Under the pieces are notes generated by a model, which had not been told where the DNA came from, made no database searches, and worked only from the letters and a program-made list of their open reading frames with translations. Both the position numbers and the translations under genes were made by a program. 64,000 nucleotides of DNA, from assembly GCA_029641185.1 (NCBI GenBank), contig JAPWGK010000012.1, positions 186,001 through 250,000 on the forward strand. The letters are read 5' to 3'. Source of the stretch: Pseudofabraea citricarpa. Lineage: Eukaryota; Ascomycota; Leotiomycetes; Helotiales; Dermateaceae. Of this stretch, positions 21,902 through 35,400 are shown one piece after another; positions within the stretch are counted from its first letter, which is position 1; each line of letters starts with the position of its first letter.

Positions 21902-24900
21902 ATGTCTGTTGAGTTACAACCATACGAGGATATTCTCAGGGACCGATACGTCACTCAGAAGAAAGGTCTGAAAGAGGTGATGGAATATATGAAGAATCAA
22001 TATAACATCGACTGCAGGTGAGGTATTCAAGTTCCAAGCATTAAAACATTAGACTGACTGATCGCACCCAGCAAAAATCAATACGAACGACAATTCAAGC
22101 ATTGGAATTTCAGGAAACATTTGAGCAAAGATGACTGGCACTTTGTGCAACATCGGATTGAGAAACGGAAGAGGGAAGGCAAAGACAGCGAACTATACTT
22201 CCAGAATGCTTTGGTCCCAACGAAGAAGGTTAGGAAGGAGACGTCGCGTAATGTTTCATTGACACATGAGTATTACAACTGTAAGTGCAATAAGAGGTGT
22301 TTTTGCCATAGCTACTATGAATTAACTTCCCAGCAGCTGCGAGCCCCAGGACGCCTCAAGATCTTTTTATACGGACTCCCAAGTCGGCATACGACCACTT
22401 CGCTCGCCACAACAACCTTCCCTGGAATCGATTTGTTTCATATTTTGAATCTCAAGGTAGGCATTATGTGGTTATAAAGTGCGTTAGAAGCTAACCAGGC
22501 GGTAGGTTTTACCTCTTTATTCGAGATTGGCCCACTGAAACAGGGCCCAGGCCAGTTCAGTAGTATCGAGTCTCCTTCCGCTCTTGATGATATGAGATTT
22601 AATTTCTTGAATTACCCCCTCGGCATACAGCACGATAAACCTTTGGGAGATTTATCAGTGATAAGAAAAAATCCGATGCTTTCTCGATTGAGATCGAGCA
22701 TAGTGGAGAGTCACGATGGCCCAATTTTGGAATTTTTCACAGCTCTTACTGGACCCCGGAAAACATCTACGATAGTCCGTCTTGTCGCATGTGCCGTATT
22801 TTTGGCGTCAAACAGCTTGATTGAAGGCCATAAAATTTGGAATATTGTCGATGGAATCATTGATAAATATGGCCAATCAACATTGTTATCTCTCTGTTCT
22901 AATAATTCTCCAACCACGGTCGCGTTTTCGCAACAAGTATTCAAAGAAGCTTTACGAAGTAGAAGAACCACCATAGTGAAAGAGCTTCTTGAAAATATCT
23001 CAGTACAAAGGTATATTCGAAGCTCTGCAGAATGCCTGAAGATAGCCATACGTGGTCAGGAAGTTGATATGAAGATTGTCAATATGTTAATCAAAGCGGA
23101 CTGCAAGATCAATGGCCCTGCGCGGAGGTATGATTCAATACTCGAGCTGGCACTGGAAAAAGACAACCTCGACCTTATCTTGACTCTGATCAATTCCGGG
23201 GCTCGCCATGAAGGAGAGGCAAGTCTTATCGGCGCGGTGAAAAGTGTTGAGGTTCTTCAAGCCCTTCTGGATGCTGGATACGATCCAAACGGACAATGGG
23301 TTTTGTATGGAGGTCGTACCGGAAAAAATCAGAAAGTAACAGTTCTCCAGGCTCACTCATACTACGGCAATACTGAAATAGTGCGCTGCCTCTCCTTGGC
23401 AGGAGCTAATATCAATGAGCCGCCACAATCCGATCAAGGAGATACCGCTTTGTCTCTCGCCATCAGACGGGATCATACTGATACAGTTAAAGCTCTTCTT
23501 GATCTGGGCGCAGATATAGATCTCTCTGAGTACTGGCATACGCGCACATATTCGAGGCACGGTCACTGGTTCGAAACACTCATTGGAACAGCGGTATTCA
23601 ACGACAACATTCAAATGGTTACCTTGCTAATCGATTACGGTGCTGATACAAACCATGCAAACCAACTTGGGCGAACCGCTTTGGAAATAGCCGTTTCTCA
23701 GAGACAGACAAAGCTTGTTAAAATGCTTCTAGAAAACGGCTCAGACGCCAATATTCCAAGCTATTTCAACGCTGATAGACCTCCTCAGTCATCTCTCATG
23801 ACGGCAATAATGTGGGATGATATCGAGATAGTTGAAGATTTGCTGAATGCTGGAGCTGATGTGAACGTCCCGGAATTTGATGACCATTGGTCAACAGCAT
23901 ACGAGGCAGCATTTGTTCTTGAGTCAAATCCGGAAATAAAAGCCATATTACTAAGATTTGGTGCTACCATAGAGTCTGACGGTGCGATAGAGGAACGCAG
24001 GCTATTGGAGATATATGAAAATGTCAAGGTGGGCAATCTCTCGAAGGTACAAAAGCTTTTGGAAACCGGCGTTAATGTCAACAAAAAACCTTGGGGCTAC
24101 AGAAACACGATTTTGACGAGAGCCATTAAATATAGCAACGAAGACATGACACAGGCAACAGAAATTGTTCAGATCCTTGTGGATCATGGAGCCGACATTA
24201 ATATGCCCTTTTACGACCCTGACTTTGATGAATATCCAACAACAGCTCTTCTAGAAGCAATCTTAGTCTCCCCTTTCTCCATCATTCAACTTCTATTAAA
24301 TTTAGGGGGGAATTTAAATTCATCAAGTGAACGCATTTGCGAATATGTGTCACAAAAACATCTACTCCATTTAAGGACTGATCTCCGGCAAAATCCTCTT
24401 GCACTCTTCATCATTAGATGTATTGATAATACATACGAAGCACTTCCCTTGCTAGAGCTCCTCCTCGAATCTGGTGCCCCCATTGCCGGGGCTTTTGGTA
24501 ACGCTACAGCCATTTTGGAAGAAAATACACTTTGTTTTGATGATGAAGACTTCACAGAAATTTACACGACTGTGTTCCAGGTGTTTTTGAAGGCAGGTGC
24601 AGATATCAACGATCGTTCTTCTAATACACGCACTACAATGTTAAGTTTCGCAATCTCATCTGGCCATCAAGAACTTGTGGTATTTTTATTGGAGAATGGA
24701 GCGGATGTTCAACTCGACCAGCATTTAGTCCAGGAGGCAGTCTTCAGCAACGAGTCAGACTCCTTTGAAATAGTCAAACTATTAGTAGATCATAAGGCAA
24801 CAGCCAATACATACCCCGACAACGATAAAAAATGGACTGCACTTCAACAAGCTGCATCTACATGTCGCGGCAACCTCGACTTGGTCGAATACCTGCTTAA

Positions 24901-25225
24901 AGCTGGAGCCAACATCAACGCACCCCCAGCAGAAGAAAAGGGGATTACAGCCTTACAGGGAGCTGCTATTCAAGGACATCTTGGTATTGCTTCGCTATTG
25001 ATCGATGCTGGCGCCGACGTCAATATGCCAGGCGCCAAGGAGGACGGAAGAACCGCTTTAGAGGGGGCGTCAGAAAATGGTAGACTGGACATGGTTCAGC
25101 TTCTGCTCAACTCAGGTGCTGATTCTCATCTGCCGGAAGAAGAACGATATCTGAGCTCGATTGCATATGCTGAAAAGGAAAATCACTTTGCAATAGTTGA
25201 CGTTCTAAATTCGTACCGGATCTAA
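21902..25225 (+). CDS. Clr5-domain / ankyrin-repeat protein, 1055 aa
   Basis: Exons 21902-22017, 22072-22280, 22334-22456 and 22506-25225. The first two exons form a Clr5-type domain (about residues 5-60): PYEDILRDRYVTQKKGLKEV, then YERQFKHWNFRKHLSKDDW, the usual N-terminal module of many fungal regulators and ankyrin proteins. Residues about 100-310 have no domain I recognise. From about 330 to the end there are at least 15 ankyrin-like units with signatures such as LLDLGADIDL, LLNAGADVNVP, LLKAGANINAPP and LLIDAGADVNMP, some degenerate. No transmembrane segment or signal peptide. Ankyrin arrays bind proteins; Clr5 is presumed to bind DNA or self-associate, but its function is poorly defined. 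The array is long and the units vary, so it may be a fast-evolving recognition surface (inference). Confidence 0.85.
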
Positions 25226-27365
25226 GATGAGTAAGTAAAAAAAGCGAATTATTAAAGGCCATGAAGCTGAGATATAGCAGCAGGTACATTGACAAGATGC
25301 AGGGTAGCTCTATGCTTTGGATGACAGAGTCAGCAAGTAAACGAGTTATCTTTTCCCGTGGACCAGATCAATTTGGCCAATCTCCTATTTCTCTCTGCAC
25401 ACAAACATCTATTTATTTGATTTCAATCTTTTTGTTATTTCATAGGCTTGGAATGGGGAAAAGTGGATGCAGTATCTGTACTGATCTGATGGAGTTCAAG
25501 GATATGTACAATCTTGCCTTTCAACAAGGACAAGCTAAAAGTTTTGTTGCCTTCTCTTCTCTTATCTCACTCTAGCACTCGACAAGTCTGCGGAAACAAA
25601 TTGGACAATTCAATTTTTTGGCTTGTGTGCACTTGACGACCATTCTACTCAAGGACTAAGTTAACCGATGAAGCTCTCCCCTTTCTCAAGCGAAGCTGTG
25701 CCAAGAGAACCGAGTATGTGTCGATATACAGATCTGGTTCTTTATTTTACCTTTGAACGTATTTTGTTTCACTTACGGATTAACACAGTAGTACTGCAAC
25801 TATCTTTATGAGTCCTGTAGACTATTACCATCTGGCTTATCCACATCACGTGATGGCATCCCAAGCACCATAATTCTGCACCTCAAACAGGTATTGTTCC
25901 AGCTGAAATTGAAATATGACTGGAATATACTCAGGACAGAGGACAGCGAGTAAAACCCGGAGTTTTTCAACGCATCTATCACCTGACGATAAATTCAATT
26001 GCTTCACTTTCACCCTCGACTCAAACACAGACAGCTAAGATCTCCTATTAGACTACAAGGCATCTGCATCTGAATTTGAATTTTAAGAATTGAAGACTAC
26101 AGCCACTGGTAATTTACCAGAGGAAAGTGTTCAAAAGTACACAGTAATGATGGCATCTGCTCGATTGCCATTTTAATATTTCCCATCGGATGACGTTCTT
26201 CATGCATCAACTTGTGAAGATAACAACAGAACTCTTTCTACTAAATCATCAACTCTCCTCATCTACTCACCCACTCACTCAATTTAGAACACAAGTACTT
26301 TTACCAACGTAACTAGCCAGCCAAGCGATCACCCTGCTTCTGACTTTAACATTTCAAACCACCGCTACTAAACACCTCTATCCACATCCATATCCACCCC
26401 ATCCTAACACCAAAAAGCCAAAAGTCACAACTAGGAAAAAGCTCAATTCAAATCCCATTAAACATTCCTAGGTACTCAGCAAATACAATTGAAATTTCAA
26501 CAATTCCCTCTCACCCTCCCCTCTCTCTCGAGCACCCACACTACTCGCTAGGTAGGTATATAAGAAACGAGCTCGAGAAATACCACCACCATTTGAAGCC
26601 AATCACGCACACACACACACACAAAAGCGAAATCTTTTAGAGAGCATAAGAGACTGATAGGGTTACTATAGCGTAAGATGAATCAATAGGTTTCAATCCT
26701 GGTACTTATTTCTTGACAAGCGGTCCACCAAGTCCTCCAACTTCAAGCCTCAGCCTGCATACCCACGCGCTCGATCGCTACGCACAAAAACGTTTCAACA
26801 GATCCCATAAAAAGGATGATCGACAACGCTTCAAATACTGAGTCTACTACTTCACGCGGTGATACAACCAACGACCGCGGATTCTCATCAGAACCATATA
26901 CCCTACTATGAAGTCAAGATCCAGAAACAAGGGTTATCCAATTCGTGAGAGTTAACTATAAGGGGCGCTCGCTTCAATCATTCCTTCCAAACCAAAACAG
27001 CGACAAAGTATCCTCCAACGCCATGCCACATCATATCTCGAACCACGAAGACAAAAAAAAAAAAAGAAAAGAAGCACTATCAGGGTATCTAAAGCAAAAG
27101 ACACCACCAACTTCCGGCCTAAAAAACGAACGTGAACGCATAAATAAATGCCTGCCTCCCAATCCCCCTTCCTGTATTGTTGCTTCGCCTTTCTGAAATG
27201 ACCACCGCATGAACCAATAAATTCCACCAGATTCAAAAGGCAGTAAAGCAATTTCAAACCCCCAAACCAGTCAATGTAAACACACTCAGTTGCTTTTGAA
27301 TTGCCTTCCCATATATGGGCAAGCTTGTTGTCCCCATCGTAAAGATTGCTCTTTGAAAAACCGAT
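25226..27365. other. Intergenic between convergent genes
   Basis: 2.1 kb between the Clr5-ankyrin gene and the unknown conserved gene, both ending here. It contains an (AC)n microsatellite (about 26605-26623), an A-run (27053-27064) and A/C-rich sequence. No gene supported; ORFs are short. Confidence 0.6.
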
Positions 27366-29777
27366 TTAGACTGTAATGCTGACATTCTTCCTTCCCTCTG
27401 CTTCATCAACTTGAAACCCAAACACCAATCTGAAGAGATCTCGCAAAAACGTGTACTGTCCACTTCGCATCATCCAAGAAACACTCTTGGCAACATCAAC
27501 AGCTGAGACTTTACGACCCTGGGGTGGCAAAGAATTTGCTGAGCGGAACGTTGGATCTGATAGGACTAGATTTCTGTATTCTTTGAGTAGGTTTGTATGT
27601 GCAGGCAATGAGCCGAAAGATCCAGGCTGTAAAGACTTGACAAAATTCTGTAAGGCCGGCGCGGAAGAAGTCCCGGCAGAAGTAGGGGTCGTGCGCTCAA
27701 AACCAACGTTCATCGCCGCCTTCAGAATTAGCGTTTTGAGTCGAGTGAGGTTTATATCCTCAGCACTGTTCGTCGTAGTTACTGTACTGTTACTACCCTG
27801 GGAATAACCCGAGATATTTGAGGTCGCGCTAGACCAACGCGCATTACCAGCTCTTGTGTTTTCTGTTCCAAGTACAAGGATGTTTGGAATGTTTGGAGAG
27901 TGGTCTTCTGGGGAGATAGGAGTATCTTCAAACTCAGTTGTTGGAGTCTCTGGAAAGAGTGGTTTTGGACGGTTGTCCTCTGGTTGTTCTGGAAGCGATG
28001 TAAGACTACTGCTGTGGGTGTGTGACGATCGACTAAGTTGATCTGATATCTGTGTGAACGTAGTTTGACTTGGTCGTGGAGTTCCACGTTCGGGTCGAAC
28101 TTGTGTCCATCCTTCTCGGAATAGATCACATAGTTCCCAACAAGCTTGCACTGCAGATCCCAGAAGCTCTTCGTCGGCAGTCTTGCCTTCTCGTTTATTT
28201 TGGCGTAAACTGAACAACATTTCTGCTAAAGACCAGCATGCTCGGAGTAGAGCATCAGTTTCCTCTGCAAGTTCATTCCGTTGCTTCATCAAACGATGGC
28301 ATAATGTAATATAGAAGTCGAGCGTCCTTTCACGGAATGCTTCGGGAAGATTACGGTCGTGCGTGTTGAAGAGGTGGTTGTTTAGTTCGAAGCTTACTCG
28401 AAGAACTGAATCAGCAACTTCATCTTTTCGCTGTCGCACATCGAATAGAGCCTGGCAGAAATCACGACAAAGGTCAAGTGTCGGTCTGACATGGAAGTCA
28501 TGGTCTTCGTCCCGGCTGTCGTACAATTTTTGACACAACTTCCAGCAACACTTCCAGGCCCGCTCGTGCGCATCACCTGTGCCGGAATAGCTGAAGATTC
28601 TTTCTCGATGGATGGAACTTAAACTAGCAAGGGTGTTGCATAGTGTCCAGCATTCATGAAGTGCTGTCTTGAGTGCAGCAACTTCCTCGCCCGAATTTTG
28701 TACCGTACGGGCATCGAAGTCATCTTCTTCTATCTCTCGCTGGTCTTCTGGAATACCTAGTTAAATGAGTCAAAAAGCATATATGATACATCTTTTTCTG
28801 ACATACCTTCGAGGCTACTTGTACTACTTGCCCTAGGATGAGGACTCTTGTTGTCCGAGAGAGCTTCAACCTCCTGTCTAGTCTGGGCTCTGGGCGTAGC
28901 ATGTTCTGCACCATATTTTATTGGCGTAACATCTGTGGAGATCGGAGGTGGAGAAACGGGACTAGGCTGTGTAGTCTGAGAACAAATTAGCATATCCTAA
29001 TAGTACATTTTATCTTCCTTACCTTGTCTGAGGGAACGGCAAGATCTACTTGGATTGCAGATGGTTTGTCCCCAGAGTTGACAGCTTCATCGAAAGCTTG
29101 GTATGGAATAGGAGTGGCACGATCGGGGGACCGAGGCGACGTGACCGTGATGTTGGAACTGACATGCTACTGCCCGTTAGTTCCCTACTCACAGACGAAA
29201 GCCACGATGACCTACAAAACTCCCATATCCCGCTGGCGCATGTATGACCGACACAGATTCGTCTTCGGCAGCAGTTCGAAATTCATCAGGTAGGTTGGTG
29301 CTCACAATGCTGAGCCTCTGAAACTTTCATACGTCAGTTAACAGACATATTCATTTCTCTGGAAACACCCACCGATGATTGTAAGCCTGATGGTGCCGGA
29401 GTCATAGACGGCAAAGCTTTGCCAGCTTGTTCGTCGTCCTCATGCTCATCCTCAAACTCAGTTGTTTCTGTTCCGTTGGACGTTACCGGCGATGGCCCCA
29501 CCATATCACTGGGGCTTGTCAAGAGTCCGCCTGGAGAATGGCCCCCTTCAATTGAGTTGGGGTTCAACCTCGACGATTCGGTCGAGTTGCGGGCAGACCT
29601 GCGACGGCGCGTTAGAAAAGGCCGGCCACGGTGAAGCTAGGGAAGGACATACATTGATTGAAACCGAGGAGATTTTGGCATTGCTGGGGAATTCGGAGAC
29701 ATGGAGAAGTCTGTATATGGGGAGAAGGCCGACATATAATTTCCAGATGACGAGACCAGCGGACTCTCAAGTGCCAT
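27366..29777 (-). CDS. Conserved fungal protein of unknown function, 718 aa
   Basis: Six exons: 29777-29653, 29598-29373, 29317-29216, 29166-29023, 28975-28807 and 28756-27366. All splice sites are GT-AG and keep the frame. The N-terminal 280 residues are Ser/Pro/Thr-rich and acidic, probably disordered (ETTEFEDEHEDDEQ). Residues about 280-470 form a helical domain rich in Cys and Trp with spaced motifs such as LHECWTLCNTLASL, AWKCCWKLCQKLYD, ACWSLAEML and QACWELCDLF. A second Ser/Thr-rich linker precedes a C-terminal helical region (SVSWMMRSGQYTFLRDLF). I recognise the layout as a widespread fungal family, possibly the one catalogued as DUF7624 (number from memory). No function is known to me. 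No signal peptide or membrane span, so cytosolic or nuclear. Confidence 0.8.
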
Positions 29778-31807
29778 TGTCGGCTGAAGACTTATTTGGT
29801 GCTTAGGTTGGCTTCGATGGTAGAGAGTTGCCTGCAACGTCTTCCTTGCGAGCGGCGAGCAGGGCTATAGATATTGGTGTGGGTGCAAGGCTGAATAGAG
29901 CTTTGGAGGTGAAGCAGCTGAGATAGCTGAGATGTTGGTACCGCAGCCTAAAAAATTGGGCAAGCCCCCGCTCCTGGCAATGCTGCCTATGTACGATCGG
30001 TGGTGGCACGTAGCCAGCAATGCATGCTCGACGATTGTCAGAATAATGTCGCAGTGCTGCGAAGCCGTGCCGTAATGGTATTCTTGGATTTCCACGTTCA
30101 GAACAACTCAATGGCAATGGCAGTCGCGCTTGGTGGGGTTGATCCCTGCGACAAGCTCAGAAGCTACTGGCACAGCAAGTTGAAGACCTGCTGATCGCAA
30201 CGAGGGCCGGTCTGTGAGTGTCGAAAGCTTCAAAAGGTCAAATGGGGGGGAAGGAATTGCGATGCAACTCGGCCTAGAAGAAGGACAGAACAGAGGCCGG
30301 AGACCACCACAGCGACCACAGACCACAGACAGACCTGGGCAGAGCACAGTAGTCGGTGCTAGGCCAAGATGCGATGCAGCCCACCCCAAGGCCGACCATT
30401 CACGGCTGCAGATGCGCGTCTCTGAGTGTTTGCAACATGTTGGACAGCCAGTAGGAGTTTTGAGGGGGGAAGCTTATGCGGGTGGCATCGAGGGGGGAAC
30501 AGGGGAGCCGGCGCGTAATTCCTCGCTACACCCAGCATCAGCAGTGGACCAGCGACGGCGAGCTTGTCCCCACGAGCTCCACGGCTGCCATCCCAGCCCT
30601 GAGGTACAGTACAGTAAGGTAAGTGAGTCCAGTATGGTAGGTGTAGGTAAGGTTGCGACACAGACCGGCTTCTTATCAAAGTGTGATGGGCTTGACCTTC
30701 CGCCCAATTATCCATCGACAGCAGAGACAGAGTCGCGGATGAACCCGCTCTGGTATTGCTTTTCATTGGCACAGTCTGGCAATGCCTCTTCCCAGTTCGT
30801 GGCTCCGGGTCACACTGTCGACGGGCAACATGTTTTTGATCCGCGACGCGGCCAGCCGATCAGCAAGCATGGTGCTATTCAGCAGTCCGGAAGCCACATG
30901 TTTCTCGAGGCTTATTGCGGCCTATGCGGTGAGAGGCTGTTGCTTTTTGAGTCATGATCATGAGCACGGCTTTGATTGTCCAACATTCCTGCAAGGTCTA
31001 TCAGATTGATGCACTCACGCAGACCTCACCTTCGCATGTCGACCTATGTGGGAGCGGCTTCAAATAATGGGCCAGGCAATTGGCTCGAGTCCTGCACTTG
31101 AGCCTCACAGCGAGGACACCTTCTCACGCCCCTCTTCGGTGCTTCGGCCAAACATGCATCAACAAGTGTTAGTATTGGCATGGCTTTCCACGTATCTGAC
31201 AAGAGCTATGCGTGCTATACCACGCCTGGACAACTCTGCCGCTGGAGGCTTTGGAAAATGCATGTTGCGCTTGCATAAGCGCCGAAGCGGGCACAAGGCC
31301 TAGGAAGGTAATGGCTTTTGACAATTCTGTAGACGTGCCACAAGCATGCAGAATGATCGGAGATCCGCTGATGATGCAGTGCATGCTGGCGAAGATGATT
31401 TAGCCCGGAGCTTGCAATATCCAACATGGCGAAAATCTTGTCAGCTTCGAGAGCTTTGGATGACGGACGTGGGCCTCATTCGGTCACTCTCAAATTCATG
31501 CACGGCGCTTGAATACTCCCAAGTAGGCGGCGAGGTATGTATTGAGAAGGCACAGTCAAAGGAATGAGCTCAAGGAAGTTGGAATAGCGCGATTCCGCGG
31601 CTGGCACAGCACAATCGTCGGGTCGGAGGATTTTCTGTTCTTTCGATTGTTGGAAGAGTTGTCAAAGACGTCTGATTTTGATGTCTGCTTTTCATTTCTC
31701 CTTCCAACATGAGTAATCTCCATGTCTGGACACCTACCCCAAACGCCACCTATGCAACCGCTGATATTTTCCATCCCAAAGAACGCCTATTGTAGATCCG
31801 CCTCCAT
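29778..31807. other. Intergenic, relatively GC-rich, no gene supported
   Basis: 2.0 kb upstream of the unknown conserved gene and downstream of rpb10. The stretch 30100-31550 is more GC-rich than the neighbouring intergenic DNA and is open in several frames at once, the longest 247 codons at 30214-30957 from a non-ATG start. None shows a domain. It holds a GTACAGTACAGTAAGGTAAG run near 30604-30623. It may be leader or non-coding transcript sequence; nothing stronger can be said. Confidence 0.5.
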
Positions 31808-32221
31808 CTAATTCATCGCAGCTTTCTTCGCGTCTCTTTCTGCCGGGTTATACCTGATAAATTGGTCAGCATCTTATGCCTGGTAATGGGTTGAATAGAA
31901 AAAGTAGGATAGTAGCTATGGCAATGGGTTGCGTACTTGAGGAGCTTTTCGATGAGGTCGACATGGGTCATGATCATTCTTCGACAGCAATAACGCTTGC
32001 ATCCTAACTGATCCATCGCATCTCTATTGAAGCATTAGCTATCTTGCAGAAACATTTGATACATATTCCCTTACCCATCTGTAACACCCTCATCGATGAG
32101 TTTGAGATAGCGCTCCCAGAGATCTCCAATCACCTAGGAATTATGTTAGCCAGACCCCGAATGCTAGCAGCTGCAGCGCATGTACCTTTCCGCATGAAAA
32201 GCAGCGCACAGGAATAATCAT
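31808..32221 (-). CDS. rpb10: RNA polymerases I, II and III subunit RPABC5
   Basis: Four short exons, 32221-32186, 32133-32075, 32023-31937 and 31853-31808, encode 75 residues, the usual size of this subunit. It starts [19 protein letters not shown] and contains the atypical zinc site CFSCGK ... CKRYCCRRM (C-x2-C and adjacent CC) and the [10 protein letters not shown] end, all hallmarks of Rpb10. The protein is a shared nuclear core subunit needed for assembly of all three RNA polymerases. Three introns of 51-83 bp cut a 228-bp coding sequence, so unspliced frames give no recognisable protein. It is divergent from utp17, with 227 bp between start codons. Confidence 0.97.
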
Positions 32222-32448
32222 CGTGAAGATATCTCGTAGTTAGAGTCTGTATGGTATGTAAAGTGGTGGGGTTGGAGACAGCCGCGTGTTGGAGGTGGAG
32301 GATCGCGGTCATGTTCTGTCGACCGCTCGAACTTTTTTGGCAGCCTTCTTTTTAGCGCCAAAATTTATTTTGAAAGACCGACCCCGAATTTTCACAAGTA
32401 CATGAATATCCGCACTACGTCAATCCACCCCCGACCTCTGACAACACC
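32222..32448. promoter_or_regulatory. Bidirectional promoter, rpb10 and utp17
   Basis: Only 227 bp separate the two start codons, so promoter and both leaders overlap. It includes a TTTTTTGGCAGCC stretch and an AAAATTTATTTTGAAA element (about 32359-32374) resembling the A/T-rich RRPE element of yeast ribosome-biogenesis promoters. The resemblance is loose. Confidence 0.6.
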
Positions 32449-35400
32449 ATGGCTTCTCTATTGAAGCGCAAGGGAGGCCCTCTGGAGGTGTTAGATTCTG
32501 CAAAACGAGTTAAATCCCTGGATGTGACGAAAAATGCGTCCGCAAAGTTACCCATTGCAGAGACAGGCTGGGATGCCGCATTCAAGCCGGTTACGAAAAC
32601 CCAGGAGCTTTCTAAGATCAATGGAACCAATGGAAATGTGTCAAACTCCGGGAGTGAGGAAAGTTCTGTCGATGCCGAAGACTTCGACGATTTCATGGAC
32701 AAAGCGAAGATAAAAAAGGCTGGTAGGGCGCTGGCAAGACTTGCAAGAAAAAATGTAACTGCTTGGAACATTTCTGAGCCTATTGCTGGCCGTATGATTG
32801 CCGTGGATCCTGTTTTTACAGAGGATGAGAAGTATGTGTCAAGAAACCAAGGCTTCGCTTTCTCTCACTAACTTTTGCAATCAGCTTCCTCATTGTTGCC
32901 AATCGGACCTCGCTGCATATTTATTCTACCGCAGACTCACTCCTTAATCGGACGATAACGCTACATATCGATTTTGTAGCCCGACCAACTGCACGGATAA
33001 TCACTTACTGCCTCTCTCCAACCTCATCGAACCTGGTATGGGTAGCGTGCTCTGATGGTGCGGTTTACTGCGTTGATTGGACAAATGGATCCGGAGTAGA
33101 CCAATGCTGGTTTGTATCCTCAACAGGATGCATTCACATGACGGTCTCGTCTATGCTATCTGCTGGAAGACGAAGAGATGTTGTCTTCACTACCGAGTTG
33201 GGAAAAGGCAATGGATGGCGAGTAACAGCTAACGAACTAGCTCCGCCAAACGGACCAATTGCTACTTCGTCAAGAACAATATACACCTCATCTGAGCGAA
33301 TCAATTTCTTGAAAACTGCGAAAGAGGGTGCTGTCATGGTTGCCTCTTCTGAAAAAAGGCTACTTATTGGCAGTCTGCGATCAACAGAGTACGACACCAT
33401 CGATAAGATTAGATATGAATTCCGAGTGGTTGCATCACCAGATTTGATATCGTCACTTGATCTCCGTGTCTCTGAAAGGACTGCGGATGAACAGAAACGA
33501 CTGACTACAAAGAATGCCAAGAGAGCTCCTGTGGTAGATGTACTGGTGGGCGATGTGAAGGGATGCATCTTTGTACACAACGATCTCCTGGCAAATCTTA
33601 TTCAATCACAAAATGGAAATACCCCAGGGATTTCGTTAATCCCACGTAAACTGCATTGGCATAGACAGGCTGTGTATAGTGTCAAATGGTCTTTAGATGG
33701 TAAGTGCCCTTTGCAAGCTATCAAAATTACTTTGCTTACATGCATCCAGGTAATTATATCATTTCTGGTGGCACCGAAACAGTTCTTGTACTCTGGCAAA
33801 TAGACACTGGTAAGCAGCAGCTATTGCCGCATATGTCAGCAACTATCGAAAGTGTTGTGGTTTCTCCTACAGGCTCATCTTACGGTATTCGGTTAGCAGA
33901 CAATTCTGCGATGGTCATTTCCACAGCCGAACTGAAACCTACTACAAGCATAGCTGGTATCCAGGCACCTGTTATTGAATATGAGGTGCCTATCACTTCT
34001 CGTGTTAAACGAGTTGATGATGAAACCTGGCGATCACCATTGATTCAACATACTCCAGCTGCTGTCAATCCCCACGATCCTTCTCAATTACTCCTTGCAG
34101 TCGGGCAAATGCAATATGTGAACCCTGTGGAGACTCCAGTTATGAGTGTACCATTTATTCAGTCATTTGATCTTGCTTCTGGTCGACATGTCTCCCGACA
34201 AGCTTTTACAAGAACAAATGTCACCAATATCAATATTGCCCCAACAGCACACCGAGTCTCCGAGCCAAGAATCACTCACATCCAAATATCAACGGACGGG
34301 GAATGGCTTGCTACTGTGGATGAGTGGCTTCCTCCGGCACGCGACCTCCAGTATCTTGGTCAAAAAGGGATTGATCTTAGAAATGAAAGAGAAAGGCGAC
34401 GGGAGTCATTTTTGAAATTTTGGCAATGGAATTCCAACACAAGCCTATGGGAGCTTGTCTCGCGGATTGATTCACCTCATGTGTTGACGGCTGAGGGTCA
34501 TGGGGCAGGAAAAGTCCTAGATCTTGCAGTAGACCCATTCTCATCTCGTTTTGCTACCATTGGTGAAGATGGATTTGTTCGTACCTGGTCACCAAAGACG
34601 CGAAAACGAGATGGAGTTGTTGTTCGGTCAAAGGATGGTGCGGCCCTCCGGAATTGGACTTGTCAACATGCTACGTCCCTTGGAAAGCCTGAGCTCGAAG
34701 ACTCGTCAACAAAATCCCCCAACGGATCTCTAGCTTTCTCAGAAGATGGCTCTTTACTAGCTGCTGCGTATGGTAACAGCCGTGCCAATTTACTCCACCT
34801 TATTGATGCTGAATCTGGCTCGATCCGCCTATCGCGCAATGACTTGTTCAATGGAGATATTATCCACCTTGGTATACTCGGACAGGATCTCATTACCCTG
34901 TCAGACAATCTCATGGTTTATGATCTAGTAGCAGATGAGATGAGATATAACATCAAGTTCTCAGCTGCTGTAACGTCGCTCTCCACCGAGCAGAAGCTGG
35001 AAATGGTACATTTTGCCATCGATCGCAAAGCCTCGACATTTGCAGTCGCTCTCCCAGCAACATCTAGCAAATCCGTAGCAGTAAAGGATCTCGCCAGGCC
35101 CAGCCTCGTATCTCGATCCTCAGAAGTAGCAGTTTTCAGTCAGACACAACCATCACCCGTCTTCTTTGAGAAGTACTCTACACTGGTAACCTCGCTTCTC
35201 CCGGCCGTTGGGTCTGAAGGATACCTCGTTCTCGATGCAGGTGCCGAAATCTGCACAATTTCACCGAAGGGAAAGCAAACCATCACTGCTCTTGCTCAAT
35301 CTACATCGGCTCTACAGCTCGATAAGGAAGAATTGGTCGACAATGCTCTACAAATTGTCGAGGGGAACGACGACGATGATGAAGAAGTCGAAGCTGTCGA

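Noticed and set aside
30214..30957. 247-codon plus-strand frame
   Set aside because: Begins at a non-ATG codon, overlaps long frames on the other strand, has no domain and a composition set by the GC-rich block.
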